Origin: Rhynchonema sp. JSB1_4 | Lineage: Eukaryota > Nematoda > Chromadorea > Monhysterida > Xyalidae | Direction: 5' to 3' | Assembly: GCA_030248065.1 (NCBI GenBank) | Contig: JASAMV010002251.1 | Coordinates: 1-64,000 of the forward strand | Length of the DNA: 64,000 nt | In this document: in pieces, positions 34,401 to 53,185 of the stretch | Layout of the letters: each line of letters opens with the position of its first letter | How positions within the stretch are numbered: the first letter of the stretch is position 1 | Translations under genes and position numbers: made by a program | The notes under the pieces: generated by a model | The model's input: the letters and a program-made list of their open reading frames with translations, nothing else | Told to the model about the DNA's origin: nothing | The model's database searches: none

Positions 34401-35333
34401 AAATTGGAGTCCCAGAAAGAACTTCAACCTTGAACCGCTATAGTACTCATGTGGATGCAATCTTCATGTTCCGGTCCCATCACGGTGTAATTAGAGTATA
34501 TAATTTTTATTCTTTTCATCACGAAAACACTGTGAAACTGAAGAATATGCTGAATACACAATCAAGGCTTCCAGTGATGTCGTCACATCTTGTCGTCAAA
34601 TCACATACTATCGCGCTCATTTGGGGCTCAGCTCATGTATTATTGGTTGTCTGACGACTTCATTTGAATGACTTGACGGCAAAACTACATATCAGCCATC
34701 CTTAATTGAAACGGTTGTCCTGAGATGAGCCATCTCTCATGCACCAAATGTGTTTATCTCTACAGTATTTATGCTTACCGGGTCAATGCCTCTAGATTGC
34801 GCCACCTTCCGTCGATATTCCTTCAAGTACCGTCTCACCACTCTGTACTTGCCATCTTTATAAATGTCACTGTTTTGCAATTCACGATCGAGGGGATTTC
34901 TGAACAGCTGAAATGGGAAAGGGAGCAGTCATTCTTCGTCAAAAGCGTTTTGTTCCCCATTCGTCTTTGGCCGGTCCCAGTGCAAAACCAGAATCCACAA
35001 CATTGTGTGCGCAGATGTTGCGAAATTATTCAACGCACATTGCCGCTTAGAATCGCCCACACAACAGAAAACATTGTTTGCGAAACTCTGACGCTCGCTC
35101 AACGCTGTCTGCTGGGTTGACAAGCTGAGCGAGTGTCTTCATCAGGTCGGAATTTTTTAACAACATTGAAGATGATAAGACGGCTTCAACAAAAAATGAA
35201 TTTTGTTAAAACCAGGTTGTCAGTGCTGTGATGGTATTGGTGTCTGCGTCACTCTCACTGTTTTATTCCCAATTCCAAGTTTTGTCAGCGTCACAGCCAG
35301 CAAAACAGTTGATCGAAATAGTGCACCAAACAT
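29469..35333 (-). CDS. Astacin metalloprotease with EGF, CUB and TSP1 domains
   Basis: Sixteen exons (35259-35333, 34779-34907, 34201-34317, 34009-34138, 33817-33964, 33657-33723, 33457-33574, 33304-33389, 33112-33238, 32273-32401, 32109-32206, 31913-32033, 31706-31831, 31525-31643, 30400-30500, 29469-29688) close in phase to 636 residues. Order: signal peptide ([17 protein letters not shown]), propeptide with a basic cleavage region ([19 protein letters not shown]), astacin domain with [10 protein letters not shown], zinc motif [17 protein letters not shown] and Met-turn SVMHYGP, EGF ([12 protein letters not shown]), CUB (CGGLL to FMIRYKH), a Thr linker (PSTTTQ), TSP1 ([18 protein letters not shown]) and a C-terminus with a hydrophobic end ([15 protein letters not shown]), perhaps a GPI signal. 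This is the nematode NAS EGF-CUB-TSP1 architecture, which in C. elegans acts in cuticle collagen processing and moulting. The signal-peptide exon is the least certain. Confidence 0.92.
30928..31468. mobile_element. Degenerate hAT-like element in an astacin intron
   Basis: Begins CAGGGTTG with AGCGTGAC duplicated at 30920-30927 and 31469-31476. The start matches the elements at 18508 and 50958, but the right terminus CAACCCTG is missing and the interior from 31040 becomes a T-homopolymer-rich stretch unlike the other copies. Either the copy is badly decayed or the consensus base calling failed here. A run of 14 C lies nearby at about 30757-30770. Confidence 0.7.
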
Positions 35334-35556
35334 GGCTGAAACCGTTCGTTTATTTATGTGCTCAGTTCTCAATCGATGTAGATTGTGTTCGAAACAGGAA
35401 AGTAATCTGGTGAACAATGACGTTGAACTGGCACTCAACTGGAACGGACCAATTATGCCCGAGGTCATCTTGCCAACTTGCCAGCTTGAAGTTTTGCTCG
35501 ATTCCAGAGAGTTTGTTGCGAAAGAACTTATAACTTCACCTGGGCACAATTTTTAG

Positions 35557-37694
35557 AAGTCTAAGAAGAAAACAATCCCACCCCAACTGCTTGCCGACAA
35601 TCTATGGACGAGGCTGATTGTCGCTCCTTACATACGAGAATGGAAGGACCGACAAAATCTGATGTTGGTCTGTCGAGAATTCCACAGGTTGGCTGCGCGT
35701 GCGAGTTTGTCAGTATTTTCAGTCATTCCACTTTGTTAGTTTTGCACAAAGCGTTTCAATCTGCAGACAGTTGCACGCGTCGGACGCTTGGCGTCACGTC
35801 ACACATCTGCGAATCACGCACACGTTCTTAAGCCCAGCCATGTCAGAATTAGAGATCGACAACGGACACACAGCACTGATGTACTTTCATGGTTCGATCA
35901 TTAGCGTTTACCTATGTACCTGACGAAGGTGCCTAAAAGCTCCACTCCGCCAAAAACTCAGCAATGTTGGACCGGCCCATTTTTGGCGATGTACCCGGCA
36001 ACGTGCTGTCGGAATTGTGTGGCAAGGCCGTGTCGTCCTAACCCCGGTCCGATTGGCACCTCTTGAAGCCAAGCATGAAAATTGATTGTGCGAGATAATT
36101 GTGTACCGTTTTACCACGAATATTTCTTGCGAAAATGTGGACGTTCAACAAGGCACTTGGCTCATGAAGATGGATGTCTTGTTTTTGACTGCGAATATTT
36201 GCAAACTGATCACTCTGATTACCATAAACGATGTGACTTTCAAAAGTGTATTTATAGAACATTGCGCCCCTCCGCCCAGCCCAGTGCAGTTGGATCGTTC
36301 GGTGTTGCCCAGTTGTACCCACATTCACACACTGATTCTTGATGAGCTGTCCGTCATTGACCAAGAGATTGTGCGTAACTTTCGTCTGATGCCAAGATTG
36401 CGCACTCTACGATTTGAAATTGATGGTAGGTGTTGGATGGCTGCGTATCGTGTCTGTGATCCTTACATGCACTGCAATTTCTGGTTATTGGTAGCACAAT
36501 GACTTTATAAGAATTGGTCAATTTTTTCCTGATTCGTAAAGAGGGAAAGTGACGGGGCAATGACGTTGCGTTGCGTGATCGCACACAAAGCATGTAGTAA
36601 AGAGAATGTTTCAGACCTGCGGCAACGTGGTTGATCTGCAAGATTATTTTTAGCTGAAAATGTTTTGTGAAAATCACAAATAGCACAGTGGTTAAGAGTG
36701 ACAGAACTTGAAAATCAGGATTGATTTGATGAATTCTTATATGGCCATTGTGCGACCAATATCAGAGTGGACTATTTGTATAGGTCGACCAACTGACTAC
36801 CAAGTAGTTGTTGCTTTACGCTTAAGCTCTCAGAGTCAGCAAGACCCGTGTTTGGGTGTTAAAGTTTAGGTTGCCACAAAATTACGATCCCTTCTCACAG
36901 GCCACACACCACTGGAATCCTTGCAACGAGTGCTGCAAGTGTTCGACGGTACATCAATCGAGCTGCAATTTTCAATGTCAGGTGACCGTCAGCGAGATAC
37001 CGATTACATACGGGCACTAGCTAAACACACAACGCGCTTGCGTGCGCTCACATTGGTGCGGCTGTCATGTGATTGGACGACGTTGTTTGATGTGTTGTTG
37101 CGTCGACCGCCGACCGGCCTCGAATCGCTCATTGTTGCATATTGGATGTGCTGCCACAATAAAGATCGCGTGTTGTTCGCCGACAAATTTGTCGAGCTGC
37201 TCAACACTCAGCAGCAAAGCATCCGCGCATTAGCATGCAATGGTTGCGCAACGTCACTCTGGTTGCCCCGCGTCCACGACCGCCTCACTGAACACCTGCG
37301 TACAATGCATCTTGATGTTGATGTTGATGAATTTTCAGCGATCGCTGAGAAATGTCCGCGCGTCAATTTGTTTCTGTTCAGCAGTAGTTTGGGATGTGTC
37401 CCTCGAAACAGGCAAGAGATTGCTACCGTAATCGACCTGCTCAGCCATTCCCAGCAGCGACGGGAACCCGTTGTGCTGCAGTTTCCCTATGGTATAATGG
37501 AATACATTGAGAACAGCCCGTACGGCGGATGGATGCATTCGATACTAAATTCAGAATGGAATGAGACGTTCGAGACCCATTTTGGCGATCGCTTCAATAG
37601 TGTGGTTGAAACAGCGGACTCGGAAGGCTCAAACAAACGCACGCACGCTTTCTTGATTGACAATCGTGCCTATCAAATCATTTTCGTAGCTTAA
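35557..37694 (+). CDS. F-box and leucine-rich-repeat-like protein (5' exon missing)
   Basis: Exons 35557-35687, 35767-35891, 36153-36425 and 36901-37694 join in phase to 440 residues ending IIFVA. The first exon encodes an F-box-like motif: PPQLLADNLWTRLIVAPYI then QNLMLVCREFHRL, the docking surface for SKP1 in SCF ubiquitin ligases. Later exons have irregular leucine-rich repeats (VTHLRITHTFLSP, HIHTLILDELSVID, LRALTLVRLSCDW, GLESLIVAYW), the usual substrate-binding part. The first exon starts right after a TTTTTAG acceptor with no ATG, so an upstream coding exon exists, probably overlapping the 5' region of the oppositely oriented astacin gene. A TA-flanked MITE sits in the third intron. 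Substrate unknown. Confidence 0.72.
36488..36759. mobile_element. TA-flanked MITE, second copy
   Basis: Same family as 18934-19207 and 60667-60931: ends TTGGT(C/A)GCACAATGAC and its complement, TA on both sides. Located in the intron 36426-36900 of the F-box gene. Confidence 0.88.
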
Positions 37695-38054
37695 GATTTT
37701 CGTGGGTTTGTGTATTTTTATCTTTTTATATTCTGCAGATTATTGTACATCAATTGCTGTGTGAAGGTTGTTCCTTGGGCGCCGTTAGATGCTGATGGTT
37801 TTTGGGAGATATCTCGATATTGTGGTGTTTACACGAGAAATAGGATCTGCTCGTTTTTCTTTTCTGGAAGTTAATGGGCTAGAGGTGTTCGCATCGACGA
37901 AGCCTGGCAGCTGTGCATCTACATACAGGCCGAAACGAGCAAATCATTCACTGCTTTGTCCACATGCATTTTGGTTTCCGAGTTTTTTTTGCATTGCCTT
38001 AAGGCTTAACCCGTTTCTCACATTCATCTCCAGTTTTTGAATTCACACCGTGGG

Positions 38055-39761
38055 TTACAAATGAGAAAAAATAAAGCTAATAAATCTGTGGCGACTTGCG
38101 TTGTTCGGGTCGTCGTCGTCCGTATAGCCGTAATCGTAGTCGCCATTCTGTGTGGCCAGGTCGATCCCGTCCTGAACGGCCTCTTGCACAATGTCGGATA
38201 TGTAGTCGGCCGGATTGATTCCATCCTTGACAGATCCCCCTCGATTTGGGTGTACACCCCCGCGATTTGGGGGTGCGCCCCCTCGACTCGGACCCGGTCC
38301 GGCCCGACTCGGTTGCGCCGAGCCGACATTGGAGCCTGGTTGCTGCACCGGCGGCGGCGCTCCGTTGCGAAATGGGTTTCCGCCGCTTTGGAGAGCGCTC
38401 TCGACGCCACCCGCGTTCTGGAACGGGTTTGCGGCGCTGTTCTGTAGACCCTGAAAGGAATCGCAGAGTCGATATTATTTGCAGTGCGAGACAATCGATT
38501 TTAAAAATTGCAATGATAACGGCTATCTTTGCCAGCTAGATATGTGATTACAATTTTCTGCAGCTCAGCAAACCTGTGCTGTTCCTCCACTGTTCTGCAA
38601 TCCCTGAGGCGCTACATTTTGCGGCGCACCGGCGTTCTGAAGGCCCTGGAATAAACGATGTTTGAACTTTTGCAACAATTAGAAACCATAGGTTTTTTGT
38701 CAACGACAAAAGTTTTGAAAAAAACGTAAAACCTGTGGTGCTCCTCCGCTGTTCTGCAGTCCCTGAGGTGCAACGTTTTGTGGCCCACCAGCGTTTTGGA
38801 GAGCGCTTTGCGGTACGCCGCTGTTTTGAACGCCCTGCGAGGTGATTGTGACTGTTTGTGTGTTCTGATAGCGTTTCTTTCAAATTTGTTGAGTTTGTAT
38901 ATTTCAATAAAATAATGGCTACCCACCTGAGGTGCTCCACTGTTCTGCAGCCCCTGTGGTGCAACGTTTTGTGCGGCCGACTGAGCTGGTTGCCCTTGAG
39001 CGGCATTTGCTGGAGAAACAATAGCGTCGGAGTTAGCGTTATTTGTGGTTTCAAAATAAAATCAACTCTTTAGCTCTCTTGTGTGCCTAATTTCATAGAA
39101 AAAAAACAGAATTTCAGAAGTACTATTACTATTACTGAAATTTGACCATTTCATGCAATAACAATTTGAGGCAATTACAGGATCACTGAGGGTTTTTTTA
39201 GAAAACGTGTCTGCAATAAATGGCAGGGCGTTTCACCGACGGAATTGACAAATCCGTAAAAATCCTACTTTCGAAAGTTGACACCTTTCATTACCGGAGT
39301 TTTCAGCTGTTTAAAAAGAGCTACATACATAGATATTCAAAGTGGATAAAATTAAGGTTGATGATGTTTGACGAGTCAAGAGAAAAAACCTGATCCAATT
39401 CAGTCACCGGGTGACTTTTAGTGGAAAAATTTTCCACACACTACTGCACACACAGTATGTATTTTACCGATAGGCCCCATGTTTTCTCTTCGGGGATTTT
39501 ATAAAACAACAACAAGTACCTATATGTATGTATAGTACCTGCCGGGCCGTTGGCCGAATTTGACACATCTGACAGCGGTGGTGCTCCATTGTTGTTCTGC
39601 GGATTGTTGGTCTGCTGCCGCGTGTGGCCGCCACCCGTCTGAGTGCCGCCACTGCCGAAAATGGCCAACGCACCGAGAGTGAAGATTTGGCAACGTGCCA
39701 GACAACACAACATTGACAACACGACCAAGACTCGGACCTGTCGGCTGCTGGTGGCGTGCAT
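38055..39761 (-). CDS. Secreted Q/N/G/P-rich protein with repeated exons
   Basis: Five exons (39539-39761, 38927-39009, 38733-38834, 38574-38645, 38055-38450) splice in phase to 291 residues. The N-terminus RVLVVLSMLCCLARCQ is a signal peptide. Exon 1 continues with G/T/Q/N-rich sequence. Exons 2-5 repeat a module of the form GLQNSGGAPQ + NVAPQ; exons 3 and 4 are whole multiples of three (102 and 72 bp), start with G and end with Q, so they look duplicated as exon units. The last exon adds proline/glycine repeats (NRGG steps) and an acidic tail with DYDYGYTDDDD. Secreted low-complexity proteins like this are common in cuticle, silk-like or mucus matrices; no family is assigned. Alternative inclusion of repeat exons would preserve frame. 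Confidence 0.82.
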
Positions 39762-46262
<6,501 letters not shown>

Positions 46263-49200
46263 GGTACCGGTGAGCCCGGCGGAGGCTTCCCCGGCGGCCC
46301 ACCCATGCCACCAGGAGGTCCACCCGGCGGACCTCCGGGCGGACAATGGCCACCCGAAGGTGTGCCGCTGGGTCCGGAGGCTCGCGAAGCGCGTCGCAAA
46401 GAGATTGAAAAACAGGGAAAGGCACAGCTCGAGTCTGCCAAGGTGAGGGACACAATCAAGATGTTTATGATTGGGTCTGCGAAGGATGGCGATAAGAGAT
46501 GTTTGTTGCATTGTACCGGCTCAAACATACAAGTTTGATCTAACAAATTCCGAATTTATGAAAATTATTGAGGTAATTACCGCAGTGTCCAAAAGAGCAG
46601 GACCTACATGATCAGGCCCAGGCCTGGCTTACGCCCGAACACAAAAAAAACATCCTACATTACGTGCAAGCAAGCACAGAGCCTGACAACAAAATACATA
46701 AGCCCGAGCCTGGAGCCGCTTAAACAAAATGAGAGCGCTGCTCTTTTGGCTTTGTTTTTTTCTCGCTGTAACTGGCTTTGCTCCACAGCCGGTCACGGTT
46801 CTTTGGACGTTATCCGCTTTCACAGACAGATGGTGCATCACCTGTAGATCAACATGTCAGTGCTCAACCACAAGTGCCCACCCAACACAACCCCCCCATT
46901 GCAGTACAAGCCAGTTGCGTTCGCCGTGCGCACCAACATTGCCTACGACGGACAGCTGGACGACGATTCGCCTGTGCCCGGTGGTGCTATTACCTATGAT
47001 ATAAAGGACTTCCTGCATATCAAAGAGGCGAGTTGCTAAATATAGCTGCTATAATACCACTGTTTGAAGGAGATTTTGAGATTTGCGTGTGGTGTCCCCC
47101 AACTGTTGGTTTGAAGTTGTTTTTCTGAAACGGAACGGCTCCCCCTGTTTTTCAGAACCACCTAGTCTTTCAATCCGGTCCACACAAAGTATACAGCAAA
47201 GGATCGCCAAAGGGCAGCCGTCATAAAAGGCAATTCGACCACCAACCTGTTGGCTATCACGCACGATGATGACTGCTATGTTTTAAAGGCGATGAAACAT
47301 TTTCCATATGCTGCAGCTGGGCTATGATAAAACGGAAAGACTATACGTCTGGGCCTAAAAGCCAGCACTCTGCATAACTTTCAAGACTTTTAAGGGAGCA
47401 TGACGAAACTTCTTTGCCTTTCAAATTGCAGACTCCAAGTCGAATTCGACAACATTAAGAACCAAATCGATCAATATTATCGTTTTTTGCAGAAATTCAG
47501 CAACGATTGGTGGATCGGGCGTCTGGTGAAGGAGGGCGCCGAGCTCGGTTTCATTCCGTCACCTTCAAAACTCGAAAATATTCGGCTGCAGATGGCATCC
47601 GGCAAAGGGCGATTATTGTGAGTGACTTGTGACATATAGAATAATGTACAGAAATATACTGTTTTGGTTTCGACCTGCTTTCACCGATGGGCGGTGCACC
47701 AGGTCATCGTCAGTGTGTGGTAGCAGTCAAGAACTCTTTTGCACGATAATTTATCCATAACTAACTAGCGATTAAAAACTGTTTTCAGTGGTGGATCTTC
47801 CGGCAATCTCGATGACGGTGGCTCGGAGCTTTCAGAAGGTAAAATTGTCCAGAGATTATACAAATTCTAAATTTGATAGATTGATCCTAGTCCGTTGCTG
47901 AAATACACAGTATTGCCCCACGTGCAAAAGATTTTTTCACCAATTTTATCACTTTCCAATCCTGCAGACCTCAGTCTGGACGACGAGGAAGAAGCGGCCA
48001 AAAAGAAAGCCCCGCCGCCGCCGATCATCACCAATCCCGGCCAACAGAACAAAAAGTTGCAGTTCTTTAAAAAGGTACTCCGATTGGCCTCTTCAAACAA
48101 TTCTCCAATTCTAGATCTAAAATTTAGAGCAGTTTTTTGCCTGATTTAGCAAGAAAACGTGCCTCCCTACGACGTCGTGCCGTCAATGCGACCGGTGGTG
48201 CTCGTCGGACCGTCGCTCAAGGGTTATGAGGTGAGTCGGACAAACAATAGACAAATCTATTGAAATACTACATAGCAATACTCAATAGCAATCCTGGTAG
48301 ACAACATGCAGCGTTGCACGCTCACGATCATTGCATCCAAGGGGAGCTCAGCACAGGATCTATGGCTTGTTCACGATCGCGACTTTCTTGTACAAAGGTC
48401 GTTTTGACGTTTTCTGATATTCTGGAAGCATCAAGTTGCACTCAGAGTAAAATGAACAACTTTTACATTGGTGAGGCATTGGTGACATCTACATACATCC
48501 ATTAATTCAAAGATGTCACGTAATCAATTCAAATCCGATCCTGATCGAACAAAACGTTTGATGCGGTCGCAGCTTTGTGAATCTTGGATACCACCCATCT
48601 TACCCTCCGCCCCAGGTGACGGACATGATGCAAAAGGCGGTGTTCGATTATTTGAAACATCGATTCGAGGGTCGCATCATCATCACACGCGTGCAGGCCG
48701 ACATTTCGTTGGCGAAAAAGTCGACACTCAATAATCTGACGAAACGAGCCATCGTCGAACGCTCGAACAGCAAAGCCAATTTCAGTCTTGGTTAGTCGCG
48801 ATTGTGCGATACATCAGCTAACTGGGTGCAACTATTTATGAGATGATCAAGTTGCTAAACGAACGAAATTCAATCAACGGTCCCACATGCACTGTGCTAA
48901 ATGGTTGATGCACCCACTATAAAGAACGTTGTTGTGGCTTGGTGCAGTCACAGTGCAAAGCTGGGATACAACCCGCAACCATGGCCGCCCAGTCCGCTTG
49001 ATGATGATGAAATTGCCAGACACAGGTTACATACACACATCATTGAAGCTGTTCTCCGGCAACCAGAGGGAACACCAGATATTGACCTTGGTCGAAACGC
49101 GATCACAGCGTGACCACGATAGGAACGATGACCAGAAATGAACTTTCATACTGCCAATATAACTGCTTCACACGGTCGTTTTGTACTCCAACGGGTGGGG

Positions 49201-50140
49201 GGGCGGGGGTGGTGTGCCCGAAAAGTTCATACAGACGGACGCACATTTTCATGGGGTTCTGACAAACGAGTGTGCGTGATGTTTGTGCGTTGCAGCCGAA
49301 GTGCAGTCGGAGATCGAGCGCATCTTCGAGCTGGCGCGTTCGATGCAGCTGGTGGTGCTCGACTGTGACACCATCAACCAACCATCCCAACTGGCCAAAA
49401 CCTCGCTCGCGCCCATCGTCGTGTTCATCAAAATCTCGTCGCCAAAAGTTCTCCAACGACTGATCAAAACCAGGGGCAAGATGCAGGCGCGAAATATGAA
49501 CGTTCAAATGGTGGCCGCCGAGAAACTGGCGCAATGTCCACCGGTATGCGGTTGATTTGGGAATATCTGATGTTGAAGAACACGAAGGTATTAAACAACG
49601 AGGTGTGCACCACTGGCACAACGTCCGCTATCTCGGAGTTGGGTATTCCAAAGAGTGCAAACACTGCCAGAAGCAAACTGTCTAGCGCGAGCAATGGTCA
49701 TTGCTTTGGAAAAGAAAAGTTGTTACCTGTTGCTCGCTGTTTTGTGCATAACACCAAATAGCGTACGGCATTTTTATCGAACTGCAGTGTACGCTCGCAG
49801 GGAAGCATGAATGTGAACGCCACAAAAATCACCACATGACATGATGCTTAAAATGAACATGCAAACACGCTCCCTGATTTTCCAGGAAATGTTCGACCTT
49901 CAGCTGGACGAAAACCAACTAGAGGACGCTTGCGACCATTTGGCTGAATTTCTAGAGACATATTGGCGGGCCACGCACCCACCGGTCAAATCACCCCCCT
50001 TAATCCGCAAACACCGGCCCGGGCAGGGCGGGACACCGTCAAAGGCAGCTGCCCCCGGACAGGGTATGCCTGCGGGAGCGGCCAAATTCTTCGGCGGGGC
50101 ATCGCAGGGTGGTATGTCAAATCAAGCCGTGCACACGTGA
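46263..50140 (+). CDS. Voltage-gated calcium channel beta subunit (5' end missing)
   Basis: Nine exons (46263-46442, 46905-47027, 47493-47617, 47789-47838, 47968-48074, 48150-48230, 48616-48790, 49296-49543, 49886-50140) give 447 residues in phase. Domains: a Gly/Pro-rich N-terminal insert ([10 protein letters not shown]), the SH3 core ([48 protein letters not shown]), an acidic/Lys hook ([13 protein letters not shown]) and the guanylate-kinase-like domain ([87 protein letters not shown]). It binds the AID helix of the pore subunit, traffics the channel and tunes gating; the kinase fold is catalytically dead in this family. Closest by eye to nematode CCB-1. The second intron appears to use a GC donor (GAG|GCGAGT). 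The C-terminus is short. Confidence 0.94.
47170..47345. repeat. Dispersed repeat in a beta-subunit intron
   Basis: In reverse orientation it matches 7903-8095 of the left arm over most of its length (AGTCTTTCCGTTTTAT, GAAAATGTTTCA, GTATACTTTG). It lies wholly inside the intron 47028-47492. Not recognised as a known family; a tRNA-type promoter was not evident. Confidence 0.65.
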
Positions 50141-50957
50141 TACCAACCAGTACTATTGTCATTGCACCGCCACGTCGTTATACTCCATTATACATGTATT
50201 TTTCTGCGGTACTTGTGCACTTTGCGCGATTACGTTTCGTGTGCGTCGGTTGAGTCGATAGCAAACATGGCGATCGATGGGGTCTGGCCTTGGTGACAGC
50301 CTTGCGTTGGTCATGCCGAGTTATGTGACAAAGAGAAGGCCAGATCAATCATAGTGTTGTTTGAAAGCAGCTTCGATTAACCTGCGCTGGCTAAAACGTC
50401 ATCAAGATGGCCTGGCGCACCGCTTGCCCGCGAAACATAACCGCCAAGTTCACACAAGTGCTGCTTCATTTTTGGTCGACGTTTGACCTCCCGACTGCTA
50501 CAAACTCGAGTTTACATTCCACCACCAGAACTACTTTTTGTTCATATTTTCCATTCCGTGTTGTACTGTATGTATACTTGCTAGTGGCTGGGACGCTGTG
50601 GTTGGCTTCTTGGGCAAAAACGTGTGATATACAACAATTACTAGTTAATTGTCACTACAAACTTCTATGTGTATACAGACGGAGCGCAGAAAGTTTATAA
50701 CACTTATTCACCATTCCTTCCCCATGTATTTACTTAAAAAAGCGGTGTTCATTATCAGTTGCTCTACACGGACTAAGAATATTCAACCACATGTAAAAAT
50801 ATCTCCGCGCGAGAGTCGTTGCCGAATATTTTATAACTATAACGATCGTGTTAAGTGTTCGATGTATTTATTCAACGCTTTCGACAGAATAAAATGAGTT
50901 TGTACCCAAACCAGAGTTTAGGTATACTAATATTGGGAGCGTGGCTACCATATTGAC

Positions 50958-51254
50958 CAGGGTTGAAAAAAAAATTTTAATTAACGGGCTTTTTTTAAAA
51001 AATTTTTCGATTTTTTTTAACGAAAATTTTTTTATTAGAAAAAGTGTTGCAAACGACGTTTCAGGATAAATGAAATCGATACAACATATTTTTCAAAAAT
51101 TGAAAAATTTTCGCCTGAGGCCCAACTTGTGTGGTGACACCCGGTAGTATTGTGCAGATTCTATGGTCTCCGACCAGCCCCGGTGGGGCTCTATTCGGAA
51201 AATGTTCCAAATAGAGCCCCATGCCCCATTAACAACTTTTTTTAAACAACCCTG
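50958..51254. mobile_element. hAT-like MITE, 297 bp
   Basis: CAGGGTTG and CAACCCTG ends with a perfect 8-bp duplication ATATTGAC (50950-50957 and 51255-51262). The interior matches part of the 989-bp copy at 18508-19496 and then has a GGGGCTCTATT inverted pair. The flanks, 50141-50949 and 51263-52300, hold no recognisable gene. Confidence 0.92.
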
Positions 51255-52300
51255 ATATTGACAATGTTTAGCTACGAAACAGTCGAATAGATGATAGTAA
51301 TACATGCACACAAACTTACAGTGACACTTTACAATCAACAGAAAGAAGAGAATAAACGTTCGGTTCTGTGTCCTACAACCCGTATCCCGCGCCAGTTTTA
51401 CAGTTTTGTACCTCATTTTTGGGTCCAAACTGAATCGGAGACAGCGCACTGCGAAGCAAGGTCTTGGTGCCGGGCGCTAGCACGGAAGTACTCGTGTGCT
51501 GAAAGACGGGTGCTTGAGATGCACGATTGGCACGAAATCGGAACATGTGATAGACATGACTGGGTAATGGGTTTGGGCATGCCTTGCTCAACTACAATAC
51601 GATTAACTGATTTTCATTGGGTTCTACCAATGTAAAGGAAGACATGAATGAATCTCGAAATATCACATCAACAAGTCCCGCGAAAATAGCAGGTCGGACT
51701 ACGTTACCAAGTTTGAAACCACTACAATGGTGTTTATAAGTAGTTTCAATGTAAACGCACACAAATAACTGTTTTGGAGCTTGATTCAACAATATGCGAC
51801 GATATCGGACTTGAACGGGATGAAAGGGACAGCTTTAGGTCGGTCAGTTGACGATTAAGGTACATAAGTGATCACTGAAACACGTGATTCAATGATTCCA
51901 GTGCTATAAGCAAGAAGATATCCATGATACTTCATGGTTAGCGCTTACGCGAACGCGCATGTATCCGAGTTGTCGTTCGGAACACGACACGTGAAGAAGT
52001 GAAGTCAAGGGACATAAGTACACCGGTACTGTGATTGGTCGGTTTTGATCTCAGTCCGGAAAGCACTATGCGTGCAGGCGAGCCAACCTGCGTAAATGAG
52101 CAGTTCGGTTGATGTTCCCTTGCGTGACTGTGTTGCGTGAACGGTTGTTATTACGTGGTTAGCGATCGTTCGAGTGAGGGATTAAGTCTCTCCTTGTTGC
52201 GTGTGTCGTATGGTAAATTTGCATACTTTGCGTGTAGTAACTTTTCTTGTTTTTATAATCCATACCTTGTGATGTATCCTAAGACACTACGTCCCAAAAC

Positions 52301-52621
52301 CTATATAAGCAATCATCACTTTTAGTAGTTAGACTCAAATCTTCCGCCTTCACCACAGTTGACCTACTATTGGAAAAAGGTTGTTCGTCTCCAGGCCAAT
52401 AAACCTTCGAAGCTCGATATATTCGCAACGTTGGTTGAGGTTTGTGATTCGTCCTATTGCATGTCCTTATAAATCTATGTACCTAACCTAACCTGACTGG
52501 GACTTCCAGTTTTTGCAGATTTTCTAGATCAGGTACCGGGGAAGCTTGATATATTCGCAACGCCGGTTACTAATCCAGTCGACAAGCTTGACAGATTCGC
52601 GCGTCGACTTGTCGGTGTGGC
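52301..52621 (+). promoter_or_regulatory. LTR-like promoter and leader
   Basis: CTATATAAG at 52301-52309 is followed about 95 bp later by AATAAA (52398-52403), and three imperfect copies of an AAGCTTGATATATTCGCAAC-type word before the reading frame at 52622. TATA box, nearby polyadenylation signal and an ORF starting soon after fit the 5' LTR and leader of a retrotransposon. A matching 3' LTR is not in the window, so this is inference. Confidence 0.35.
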
Positions 52622-53185
52622 TTGATGAAATTCGCAGCACCGATGCATCCTTCAAGCGGCGAGTCCAATCGTCGTGAACTCGTGCCGGATGTCAATTCCC
52701 GGACGAAACCTGCCGATGACCGCAGCAGTCCGCCGAAGCAGCAGGATCAGTCAGGCGGATGGAGAGGTCAGTCGGGCAAGGCAGTGAACCTGGTGAAACA
52801 TCTACCCACCGATCACAGGGAGGAGTGGATGATGTTGGGGGAGGAGAGTGATGTTTCGTTTATTGAAAGTAAGGATTTTGGGTTATTGGAACGAACCGAT
52901 GGTCAGTTGAAGGACCAGGAGTCAGACGGAAAAGTCGGTCAGCGTGAAGACCGCAGTGTGAAAGTCGGTCAGCGCGAAGGCCGCAGCGAGAAAGTCGGTC
53001 AGCTCGAAGGCCGCAGTGAAAAAGTCGGTCAGCCAGGAGACCGCAGTTGTGGTCAATTGGACCAGTCAGACGGAAAGTTGTACCGCCCAGATGAGAACGC
53101 TAGACAGGCGCGGACGGCGCAGGAGGTCTATGCTGAGTTCTGGCGGACAGAAGTGAACGCTAGACATGGAGGGGTGATTCAGTGA
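52622..53185 (+). CDS. Gag-like or hydrophilic 187-residue ORF with decapeptide repeats
   Basis: Single-exon frame starting MMKFAAPMHPSSGESNRREL. Highly charged, with four tandem ten-residue repeats of the form KVGQREGRSE (about residues 108-145), and ending QEVYAEFWRTEVNARHGGVI. There is no Cys-His knuckle, protease or polymerase. Position behind an LTR-like leader suggests a truncated retroelement gag; a lone host gene is the alternative. After 53185 to 54085 I see no gene. Confidence 0.45.
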   Translation: MMKFAAPMHPSSGESNRRELVPDVNSRTKPADDRSSPPKQQDQSGGWRGQSGKAVNLVKHLPTDHREEWMMLGEESDVSFIESKDFGLLERTDGQLKDQESDGKVGQREDRSVKVGQREGRSEKVGQLEGRSEKVGQPGDRSCGQLDQSDGKLYRPDENARQARTAQEVYAEFWRTEVNARHGGVIQ

